Of a DNA stretch of 20,407 nucleotides, positions 7,980 through 14,935 are shown one piece after another; position 1 is the stretch's first letter, and each line of letters begins with the position of its first letter. Under the pieces are notes generated by a model. That model searched no databases, was not told the origin of the DNA, and saw only the letters and a program-made list of their open reading frames with translations. The DNA is taken from positions 1-20,407 of the forward strand of contig DKMK01000057.1 in assembly GCA_002469545.1 (NCBI GenBank), read 5' to 3'. Source of the stretch: Rhodobacterales bacterium UBA7416 (GTDB lineage: Bacteria > Pseudomonadota > Alphaproteobacteria > Rhodobacterales > Rhodobacteraceae). The position numbers and the translations under genes were made by a program.

Positions 7980-9073
7980 TTGATATTCCAAACACCATGA
8001 ATGCGTTCGTATTAATGCGCCACGGCGGTCTTGATGCATTAGAATACAAAACCGATTGGCCAACACCACAGCCAAAGGAAAATGAAGTGTTGATCAAAGT
8101 TGTTGCCTGCGGATTGAACAACACCGATGTGAATACCCGCTCTGGCTGGTATTCTAAAACTGTTGATGAAGCCACGACAGGTGATGCCTATGCAGAAGTT
8201 TCTGATGATGATCCAACGTGGGGCGGTGCACCAATTACGTTTCCTCGTATCCAAGGTGCTGATGTTTGTGGGTATGTTGTTGCCGTAGGCTCAAAGGCAG
8301 ATGCCAGCTTGATCGGTAAACGTGTGATCACAGATAATTGGCTGCGCGATTGGAATGCCCCCGAAAATAAAGACAGTACGGGATATTTTGGATCTGAATG
8401 CGATGGTGGATATGCGGATTACACAACGCTAGATGCGCGTAATGTCTATCCTGTGGACAGCACAATGTCAGATGCAGAGCTTGCAACACTCTCATGCTCT
8501 TATTCAACGGCAGAAGGCATGCTAAGCCGTGCAAATGTAGGTGCGGGTGATCGTGTTTTAATAACGGGCGCCTCTGGTGGCGTGGGATCAGCTTTGATCC
8601 AATTGGCCAAAAGGCGCGGTGCTTATACGATTGCAATGGCATCTGAGGCAAAACATGCAGATGTAGCGCAATTGGCACCAGACGCCATACTGCCACGCAG
8701 CCCAAAAAACCTTTTAGCAGCGTTAAAAGAGGCAACAGGATCAAGCACGGTCAGTGTTGTGGCGGATATTGTTGGTGGGGATTATTTTGGCACGATCATC
8801 GATGTGCTGGAACGTGGTGGGCGTTATACGTGTTCTGGCGCCATTGCAGGCCCCATTGTTAATCTTGATCTGCGCACCTTTTATTTACGTGATCTGACAT
8901 TCACGGGATCAACTGTCATTCTACCGCATATATTCACTGATCTCGTTGGTTATATTGAGCGTGGTGAAATTAAACCTATGTTGGCAGCACAGTTCCCATT
9001 GGCTGATTTACATAAGGCACAACAAACATTTATCGACAAAAAACACACTGGCAACATCGTGGTGTGCCCATGA
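7976..9073 (+). CDS. MDR-superfamily oxidoreductase (quinone oxidoreductase / alcohol dehydrogenase-like)
   Basis: A 365-residue medium-chain dehydrogenase/reductase. The N-terminal GroES-like catalytic domain contains ACGLNNTD (Cys45, Asp51) and GADVCG where zinc alcohol dehydrogenases have GHE. The Rossmann domain begins with LITGASGGVGSALIQLAKRRGA (TGASGGVGS at 197-205), typical of NADPH-using quinone oxidoreductases. Cys45 is kept but the zinc-ligand His is not, so a zinc-free reductase is more likely than a true zinc alcohol dehydrogenase. An insertion around residues 60-90 makes it longer than the usual QOR of about 325 residues. It overlaps the genes on both sides by 4 bp. It may reduce an enone or a carbonyl intermediate made by the enolases (inference). 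Confidence 0.85.
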   Translation: MIDIPNTMNAFVLMRHGGLDALEYKTDWPTPQPKENEVLIKVVACGLNNTDVNTRSGWYSKTVDEATTGDAYAEVSDDDPTWGGAPITFPRIQGADVCGYVVAVGSKADASLIGKRVITDNWLRDWNAPENKDSTGYFGSECDGGYADYTTLDARNVYPVDSTMSDAELATLSCSYSTAEGMLSRANVGAGDRVLITGASGGVGSALIQLAKRRGAYTIAMASEAKHADVAQLAPDAILPRSPKNLLAALKEATGSSTVSVVADIVGGDYFGTIIDVLERGGRYTCSGAIAGPIVNLDLRTFYLRDLTFTGSTVILPHIFTDLVGYIERGEIKPMLAAQFPLADLHKAQQTFIDKKHTGNIVVCP

Positions 9074-10179
9074 AAATAACGCGCATCAAAGTTTACCAAT
9101 TAGATATGCCCCTAACCGAGCCATATTATTTATCAGGTGGCCGTCTAAAGTTTGAAAAACTCGACAGCACGTTTGTCGAAATACATACCGATGAAGGACT
9201 TGTTGGTTGGGGCGAGGGTTGCCCATGGGGTCATACATACCTACCCGCGCATGGTCCGGGTATTCGTGCAGGGTTAGAAATCTTAGCGCCTGCACTTATT
9301 GGCCAAGATCCGCGATCATTGGATCATATAAACCGTCTGATGGACGTCACATTGCCTGGGCATCCATATGTAAAGTCACCGCTTGATATGGCGTGTTGGG
9401 ATATTATGGGACAAGCTAGCAATATGCCTCTTTGGCAAATGATGGGCGGAGATACTGCCACACCTGTTCCTCTAAACTCATCAATTTCGACAGGCACACC
9501 TGACGAAATGATCGCCTTAATACGCCGTGCATCACAAAAGGGCTACCGTACCCATTCCGCCAAGATTGGTGGCAGTGATACAGCCACGGATATAGCACGT
9601 ATTGAGGCCATATCAGCAGCTCTACCAGCCTATGAAAATGTCACGTTTGACGTGAACCGTGCTTGGACACCAGGCACGGCAATCCAAGTTTTAAATTCGG
9701 TAGAGGCCCGTGACTGGGTCGAACAGCCCTGTGAAACATTGGATCAATGCGCACATGTTGCAAAACGTGTTCTAAACCCGATCATGTTGGATGAATGCAT
9801 GCACACATTTGGCGATCACTTAGACGCGTGGAAAACGGGCGCATGCGAAGGCGTGAAAATAAAACCAAATCGGGTAGGGGGCTTAACTCGCGCAAAACAA
9901 ATTCGCGATTTTGGTGTTTCAGTTGGTTGGCAAATGCATATCGAAGATTTGGGAGGTTCTGCATTGGCAGACACGGCGGCAATCCACTTGGCAGCCTCTA
10001 CGCCAGAAGCAAATAGATTAGCATCTTGGTTGTGCCACTATCACCTAAGCGTTGATCCTGTGCCAAACATGGGTGCGCGTAACCAAGATGGCTTTGCAAC
10101 ACCGCCATCAACCCCCGGGCTTGGTGTCACACCGGATCTGAATATCCTCGGGGACGCAGTTGCTATTTATGGAGCATAG
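9070..10179 (+). CDS. Enolase-superfamily enzyme 1 (MR/MLE type, HpbD-like)
   Basis: A 369-residue enolase-superfamily protein with an N-terminal capping domain (1-125) and a TIM barrel. Metal ligands are Asp194 (TFDVNR), Glu218 (WVEQP) and Asp241 (MLDEC). General acid/base lysines are Lys165 (SAKIGG) and Lys265 (KPNRVGG). Layout and the loop GWGEGCPWGHTY resemble the hydroxyproline-betaine 2-epimerase HpbD and relatives, where two opposed lysines epimerise an alpha carbon. A proline-betaine-like or other N-substituted amino acid is a plausible substrate; dehydration is also possible. The ATG at 9070 forms a 4-bp overlap with the previous stop; a GTG at 9064 is an alternative. Three bases separate it from a second, divergent enolase gene. 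Confidence 0.88.
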   Translation: MKITRIKVYQLDMPLTEPYYLSGGRLKFEKLDSTFVEIHTDEGLVGWGEGCPWGHTYLPAHGPGIRAGLEILAPALIGQDPRSLDHINRLMDVTLPGHPYVKSPLDMACWDIMGQASNMPLWQMMGGDTATPVPLNSSISTGTPDEMIALIRRASQKGYRTHSAKIGGSDTATDIARIEAISAALPAYENVTFDVNRAWTPGTAIQVLNSVEARDWVEQPCETLDQCAHVAKRVLNPIMLDECMHTFGDHLDAWKTGACEGVKIKPNRVGGLTRAKQIRDFGVSVGWQMHIEDLGGSALADTAAIHLAASTPEANRLASWLCHYHLSVDPVPNMGARNQDGFATPPSTPGLGVTPDLNILGDAVAIYGA

Positions 10180-10182
10180 ATC

Positions 10183-11286
10183 ATGAAAATCACAGGCATT
10201 ACCGCATGGATAGTCCCTTTAACCAGCCATGAAACCTATTATATGGCAGGCGGAAAAACTTGCGATACAGTTGATAGCGTTGTTGTCCGCGTGGATACGG
10301 ACGAGGGCCTGAACGGTTGGGGGGAAGTTTGCCCAATTCCCCATTATCTAGCCGCTTATGCGAATGGAGTCATCCCAGCCATTGAAGAAATGATGCCGGT
10401 ACTTTTGGGTGCTGATCCGATCGGTCCAGAAGCATTGATGCATAAATTAGACCAGCATTTGATAGGTCATGATTATGCTAAATCTGCTATTGATACGGCC
10501 TTATGGGATATTACCGCCAAAGCCGCCAATCTACCACTTTATGCTTTGCTCGGCGGGCGTCAAACCAAAGACATGCCGCTGTACCATTCAATCACTTGTG
10601 TTGAACCCGAAGAAATGGCCCGTATGGCCAAAGAGGCTTATGCCGCTGGCATGCGCCAATTTCAGGTAAAATTAGGTGCAGATAACAATTGGGAAGCTGA
10701 TGTTGCACGCCTTAGCTTGGTTCGCGAAGCTGTTGGTAACGGCCCCTTGGTTTATGGCGATTGGAACAATAGTGGCACGCAATTAGACTGCACGCGAACG
10801 GTGCGTAGCGTTGCGCATCTCGATATAATGTTAGAGGCACCATGCCCGACATTCGAAGAATGTGCAGCAGTACATGCCGCGTCTGGATTGCCGATGAAAA
10901 TGGACGAATTGGCCCATGATACTGCATCGCTCTTACAAGCCCATAAATTGGGAATTATGGATGCCGTTGCATTGAAGCTTTCAAAGTTTGGCGGTCTCAG
11001 CGCGATGCGCCGTGCCCGTGACCTGTGTATGCATTTAGGTGCACGCATGTGTATCGAAGATACTTGGGGATCAGACATCACGACGGGTGCCGTATTACAC
11101 TTGGCTGCCTCAACCGCGCCACGTAATCTGTTAAACACATGCGACCTGTCGGGTTATGTTTCGCCGCGCATCGATGATGGCGCACCCATGCGCGAAAATG
11201 GTCGGATTAAACCCCCAGCTGGTGTGGGGCATGGCATATCCCCAAATATTGAAACTCTTGGCCAAGAAGCCGCAAGGTTTGATTAG
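10183..11286 (+). CDS. Enolase-superfamily enzyme 2 (MR/MLE type, HpbD-like)
   Basis: A 367-residue paralogue of the preceding gene, similar end to end but clearly diverged. Catalytic residues: Lys163 (QVKLG), Asp193 (YGDWN), Glu218 (LEAP), Asp241 (KMDE) and Lys265 (ALKLSKFGG). The lysine positions equal the Lys163/Lys265 pair I recall for hydroxyproline-betaine epimerase HpbD. The substrate-facing segment after Asp193 (NNSGTQ) and the loop CPIPHYLAAYA differ from enzyme 1, so the two probably act on different substrates or catalyse different outcomes of the same enolate chemistry, for example epimerisation and dehydration. It lies 3 bases after enzyme 1, with the aminotransferase 8 bases downstream. 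Reaction not determinable from sequence. Confidence 0.9.
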   Translation: MKITGITAWIVPLTSHETYYMAGGKTCDTVDSVVVRVDTDEGLNGWGEVCPIPHYLAAYANGVIPAIEEMMPVLLGADPIGPEALMHKLDQHLIGHDYAKSAIDTALWDITAKAANLPLYALLGGRQTKDMPLYHSITCVEPEEMARMAKEAYAAGMRQFQVKLGADNNWEADVARLSLVREAVGNGPLVYGDWNNSGTQLDCTRTVRSVAHLDIMLEAPCPTFEECAAVHAASGLPMKMDELAHDTASLLQAHKLGIMDAVALKLSKFGGLSAMRRARDLCMHLGARMCIEDTWGSDITTGAVLHLAASTAPRNLLNTCDLSGYVSPRIDDGAPMRENGRIKPPAGVGHGISPNIETLGQEAARFD

Positions 11287-11294
11287 AGGAACGC

Positions 11295-12572
11295 ATGGAA
11301 AAAATTCACACACAATCGGAATGGATCGAACGAGCCAAAGCCACATTGCCTGCAGGCGGGTTTGGTAATTTTGACCTAAACCTGATCATACGCAATGGCA
11401 AAGGTAGTCGCGTTTGGGATGAAGACGGAACGGAATATATTGATTACCTAATTGGATCTGGCCCGATGTTATTGGGGCATGGTCATCCAGAAGTCCTAGA
11501 AGCCGTACTTGAACAACTTCCCAAGGGCATGACATTCTTTACCAATAATGCAGCAGGCATTGAGCTGGCCGAAGATATTATTGAGGCGGTTCCTTGTGCC
11601 GAACACCTGCGGTTTTTATCATCTGGTGGTGAAGCAGATATGTATGCAATACGTTTGGCACGCGCATTTACAGGTCGGGATAAAATTTTAAAGTTTGAGG
11701 GGGGATATCACGGCATGTCAGCCGAGGCTCAAATGAGTTTGGCTCCCACAACAATGTCCAATTTTCCGCAAGCCATTCCAGACAGCGCAGGTATTCCAGA
11801 GGCCGTGCGCAACGAAATGCTGATTGCACCATTTAATGATTTAGATTTCCTACGCAGCCTATTGGTTGAACATGGTCATGAGATTGCTGGCTTGATCATC
11901 GAACCCCTTCAGCGAATTATACCGCCCGAACCTGGTTATTTAGAAGCCGTCCGTACGGAATGTGACAAATACGGTATTGTCTTGATCTTCGATGAAGTCG
12001 TGACAGGATTTCGATTTTCATACGGCGGCGCACAAGAAACATATGGCATTACCCCAGATCTGTGTACATTGGGCAAAGTCATTGGCGGTGGTTTCCCATT
12101 AGCTGCTATCGTTGGACGTAAGGATATCATGGCGCATTTTGATAAATCTGCTGTTGGTAGTGACGAATGGTTGATGATGCTTGGAACTTTGTCGGGTAAT
12201 CCTATCGCAGCTGTAGCTGGTATGAAAACAATGGAAATCTTACGCCGTGACGGTGCCTACAAAACGTTAAACGCAAATGGTGAACGTTTGATAGCTATGT
12301 TTACAAAACACTTATCTGCGCATGATATTGCACATAAAATCGTGGGGCATCCAACTTTGTTTGATGTCGTATTCACAGACAAAACTGTTAGGGATTACCG
12401 TCATGTGCAACAATCGGATACAATGCGGAATGCAACTTTCAATACGATACTACGCAACGAAGGTATTTTGAAATCCCCCGGAAAAACATATGCAAGCCTT
12501 GCGTTGACAGAGGATGATTTCCAACAAACTGATCACGCAATTACGGCAGCAGTGCGGGGGCTGTTGGGCTAA
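11295..12572 (+). CDS. Class III PLP-dependent aminotransferase (glutamate-1-semialdehyde mutase-like)
   Basis: A 425-residue fold-type I enzyme. The PLP Schiff-base lysine is Lys261 (LGKVIGGGFPLAAIVG), the pyridine-binding Asp is Asp233 (IFDEVVTGFR), and the phosphate/ring contacts SSGGEADMYAIRLAR (109-123) and GGYHG (136-140) are in place. These motifs are closest to the HemL-like branch, but location in a catabolic operon and the extended N-terminus with PAGGFGNFD argue against tetrapyrrole synthesis. It probably transaminates or isomerises an amino acid or aminoaldehyde, whose product could go to the aldehyde dehydrogenase of the other arm (inference). AGAGGA overlapping the upstream stop is its ribosome binding site. 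It is the last gene of the plus-strand operon; no clear hairpin terminator follows. Confidence 0.9.
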   Translation: MEKIHTQSEWIERAKATLPAGGFGNFDLNLIIRNGKGSRVWDEDGTEYIDYLIGSGPMLLGHGHPEVLEAVLEQLPKGMTFFTNNAAGIELAEDIIEAVPCAEHLRFLSSGGEADMYAIRLARAFTGRDKILKFEGGYHGMSAEAQMSLAPTTMSNFPQAIPDSAGIPEAVRNEMLIAPFNDLDFLRSLLVEHGHEIAGLIIEPLQRIIPPEPGYLEAVRTECDKYGIVLIFDEVVTGFRFSYGGAQETYGITPDLCTLGKVIGGGFPLAAIVGRKDIMAHFDKSAVGSDEWLMMLGTLSGNPIAAVAGMKTMEILRRDGAYKTLNANGERLIAMFTKHLSAHDIAHKIVGHPTLFDVVFTDKTVRDYRHVQQSDTMRNATFNTILRNEGILKSPGKTYASLALTEDDFQQTDHAITAAVRGLLG

Positions 12573-12657
12573 GTTATCCTAATGTAATATAAAAACTGTG
12601 TCATTTACTTCGATAACGGGAGAGTTATTGTCAAATCTGGTGTTTGAGGATTGTTGG

Positions 12658-12950
12658 TCATGCGGCGATCTGATCTTGTTTTGTGGTTTCGATTCCGTCT
12701 TTGAATGTGACGCCAGTGATAACTTTGGCGAGGTAATCAAAGCCGCGTAGTTTCCTCCAGTTTTGCTCAGCGCACTGGCCCAGCTTGAACATCATGTGCA
12801 ACATGCCGTCGCGTGACAGGCAGCCCTTTGACCGTTTGGTGCGGTGGCGTATTGTAGCGAAGGCAGATTCAATCGGATTGCTGGTGCGGATGCTTTGCCA
12901 ATGCTGGGCTGGAAAATCGAAGAAGGCCATGAGTTCCTCTCGATCCTGAA
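12658..12950 (-). mobile_element. C-terminal remnant of an IS256-family (mutator) transposase
   Basis: From about 12950 to the TGA at 12658 the minus strand encodes the last ~96 residues of an IS256-type transposase: DREELMAFFDFPAQHW, then SNPIES, FATIRHRTKRSKGC and FKDGIE near the end. Glu in NPIES is the third acidic residue of the DDE triad; the two Asp residues and about three quarters of the protein are missing. The element is therefore dead. Its right side is fused to foreign sequence and then to a truncated hydrolase gene. I could not place terminal inverted repeats or a target duplication with confidence. Confidence 0.85.
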
Positions 12951-13033
12951 TAGTAATCCTGACGACGGACAGAGTGGATGAAGATTTCTTTCTTGAGGAT
13001 TGAAATGATCTGATTTTGCAACCTTCCACCTGT

Positions 13034-13643
13034 TGATTGCACCACAGGCGATGTCGGCTTCTGCCGATGCACAAAAGGCGTCGAATTTTGCGGGTTCGAA
13101 ACGACCACCGGCCAATGCAACGGCTGTAAATCCACCCAATGAATGCCCCGCCATAAAGATGTTTTCCGCATCAACATGCTTACTGTACACTGGGTTTTCC
13201 AAAATATAATCAATTGTGCGGCTGATATCCTGTGGGCGTTTCCACAATGCGCGCGCGTGATCTGCGTCACGGTTAAATGTGGTCGTACCTGGATGATCAA
13301 CCGCTGCAACGATATAACCCGCTTGTGTTAATGCGGATGCCAACCACGCCTGATTGCGGTGGTTTCCGTACATGCCGTGCGACAGCAAAACCAATGGGTG
13401 TTTCCCCGCTGACGGTTCGGCGTTCGGGTGAACCTCAATGGGTTCCCAAACGGCGTTACCTTGGGCGCGAACCGCGCCATCTGTTTTGTCGGTCGGGTAC
13501 CAAATGACGCCGTTGATATAACGATCACCGCTTGTGTCGCGAACCCCCAGTTCGGTCATACCGGTTTGAAAGCCATCCGCGAATACAGTGGCAGCGCTGA
13601 TCGCAAGAGCGGCAAGGGTTGTTATTGGCAATGTATATTTCAT
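13034..13643 (-). pseudogene. Truncated secreted alpha/beta hydrolase (PAF-acetylhydrolase / dienelactone hydrolase-like)
   Basis: An ATG at 13643 with AGGA nine bases upstream begins a protein with a Sec signal peptide (LPITTLAALAISAATVFA, cleavage near 22) and an alpha/beta hydrolase core: PLVLLSHGMYGNHRN (83-97, oxyanion region), AVDHPGT (114-120) and the nucleophile elbow GHSLGG (166-171, Ser168). Similarity ends near residue 200 (SAEADIACGAINRW). After that the frame runs on for about 80 residues through unrelated sequence and the IS256 remnant, ending at 12792. The acid and His of the triad are lost, so the protein is almost certainly inactive. No detached C-terminal part is seen on the other side of the remnant. 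The gene faces away from the AraC-type regulator, with a shared 171-bp promoter region. Confidence 0.85.
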
Positions 13644-13734
13644 GGGTTAGGTTCCTATGTGTAATTGGAATTGAATTGATGGGGTTGATATTTCCCTAAA
13701 ACACATATGAAACAACGTTTTGGCCCTTGTTTTG

Positions 13735-13782
13735 CTGTCCTAAATCCCGATCAAGGACAGGTTTTGCACAATACAGGACAGG
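13735..13782. promoter_or_regulatory. Three AGGACAG-type half-sites in the hydrolase/AraC divergent region
   Basis: CTGTCCT at 13735-13741 is inverted relative to AGGACAGG at 13754-13761 and to an identical AGGACAGG at 13775-13782. Centre spacings are about 19 and 21 bp, close to two helical turns each. Such phased repeats next to an AraC-type regulator gene are likely its binding sites, controlling itself and the divergent hydrolase. The last copy also overlaps the ribosome-binding position of the short leader frame at 13788. Binding is inferred. Confidence 0.5.
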
Positions 13783-13787
13783 CCGAC

Positions 13788-13814
13788 ATGAAAGAGAACA
13801 GTGAGTTGCGATAA
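13788..13814 (+). CDS. Possible 8-codon leader peptide upstream of the AraC-type regulator
   Basis: An ATG at 13788, with CAGG about 5-8 bases upstream, opens an 8-codon frame (MKENSELR) whose TAA stop directly abuts the ATG of the regulator. The regulator has only a weak GAG-type ribosome binding site of its own, so translation could depend on ribosomes finishing this leader. Such a short frame can arise by chance; there is no homology evidence. Confidence 0.3.
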   Translation: MKENSELR

Positions 13815-14843
13815 ATGCTGACGTTACCCTTGCCAATTTTGACATTTATATTGTCACTGGTTGCCTGTGTTTTGATTTGGCGGCTAGAGCTGGGTAACCG
13901 TTTTGCGCGCAATGTGTTCGTCGCAGCCTTTGGATTGATGAGCCTTGGGACACTATTGATCGCGGTGCGGTTTGGGTATGGGTTCGAACAGTTTGTTTTG
14001 ATCCAGCGCATTATCCCGTTGTTCATCGGGCCGTTGATCGTGTTTGGTTTCGCGGCGTTTATGTGGCCTGCGGTATCGGTGCGGCGATGGATAATGATCC
14101 ATCTGGGCGCGGTGTCTATTTTTGTTGTGCTGATGCAGATCTTCCCAAGTTATCACACAGCCTACGATGTGGTGATTGGATTGACCTATCTGGGATCGAT
14201 TGTCGCCTTGCTGGTAATGTGGCGCATGGGACAGGATCGGATTACTTTGGCACCATTGGAATTGGGCCGCAGCATCCGGCGCTGGATGATGTGGGCCGCG
14301 ATCAGTTTGGCCGTGATGGTGATTTTTGAAACAAGCATCGCCATCAGCTTTGCTTTGCAACGCATGGATCAGGCGGTGACATTGGTGTCATACGGGTCTG
14401 TGTTTCTGATTTTCAGTTTGGTGGCGGGCATCGTGATTTTTGCCAACCAATCAAAAGCGGATGTTGAACGAAGTGCGTCGCGTGGATCACAAAGCTCCGA
14501 AAACGTAACGTTAGAACAAAAGGCACGTACCTTATTAGAACAGACGCAATTGTTTCTGGATACAGATTTAACATTGGAACGATTGGCGCGCCGTTTACAT
14601 GTGCCTGCACGCGCATTGTCCGAAGCAATCAATCAAACTCAAAATGTGAATGTATCGCAATACGTAAATGGATTTCGCTTAACCCATGCGGCAGACATGT
14701 TGGTACAGACAAACCAAAGCGTTTCGCGCGTTTTGGAACGGTCTGGTTTTTTGACACGCTCCAATTTTTACCGCGAATTCGAACGCGTGTATCAAAAATC
14801 ACCAGTTGAGTACCGTAAACAGATGTCAAAACCCAAACTGTAA
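13815..14843 (+). CDS. AraC-family transcriptional regulator with N-terminal membrane domain
   Basis: A 342-residue protein. Residues 1 to about 215 carry seven or so hydrophobic segments, such as ILTFILSLVACVLIW, VFVAAFGLMSLGTLLIAV, IIPLFIGPLIVFGFAAFMW and SVFLIFSLVAGIVIFA, with no catalytic motifs. Residues about 240-340 form an AraC DNA-binding domain with two HTH units: LTLERLARRLHVPARALSEAIN and SVSRVLERSGFLTRSNFYREFERVYQKSPVEYRK. It is thus a membrane-anchored regulator that may sense an envelope or lipid signal. It is divergent from the broken hydrolase gene, the usual layout for a regulator and its target, and lies about 90 bases upstream of msrP. The target may now be gone or may include msrP. 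Family call is sure; ligand unknown. Confidence 0.9.
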   Translation: MLTLPLPILTFILSLVACVLIWRLELGNRFARNVFVAAFGLMSLGTLLIAVRFGYGFEQFVLIQRIIPLFIGPLIVFGFAAFMWPAVSVRRWIMIHLGAVSIFVVLMQIFPSYHTAYDVVIGLTYLGSIVALLVMWRMGQDRITLAPLELGRSIRRWMMWAAISLAVMVIFETSIAISFALQRMDQAVTLVSYGSVFLIFSLVAGIVIFANQSKADVERSASRGSQSSENVTLEQKARTLLEQTQLFLDTDLTLERLARRLHVPARALSEAINQTQNVNVSQYVNGFRLTHAADMLVQTNQSVSRVLERSGFLTRSNFYREFERVYQKSPVEYRKQMSKPKL

Positions 14844-14935
14844 GATTTCCAACGATGTTGTGATCTAGGTTCATTTGTCTTTGAATTGGACCTGTCTTAA
14901 GCCATTTGTAGAAAAACAAGATGGGAATAATACAT

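Noticed and set aside
11295..12572. Reading the aminotransferase as hemL for tetrapyrrole synthesis.
   Set aside because: Alphaproteobacteria normally make 5-aminolevulinate by the Shemin route with HemA, and the gene is embedded in a catabolic operon.
12611..12630. A 7-bp hairpin (CGATAAC / GTTATTG) after the aminotransferase gene, considered as a terminator.
   Set aside because: The stem is AT-rich with a wobble pair and no T-run follows on either strand; it may instead be part of an IS end, which I could not establish.
10..12971. The 13-mer CTGACGACGGACA occurs at 10-22 and again at 12959-12971, possibly flanking the catabolic locus.
   Set aside because: A few shared 13-mers are expected by chance in 20 kb, flanking sequences do not match, and no element structure is attached to either copy.
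12792..13033. The C-terminal extension of the hydrolase frame as a genuine domain.
   Set aside because: It runs out of frame through the IS256 transposase coding sequence on the same strand, so it is fusion junk.
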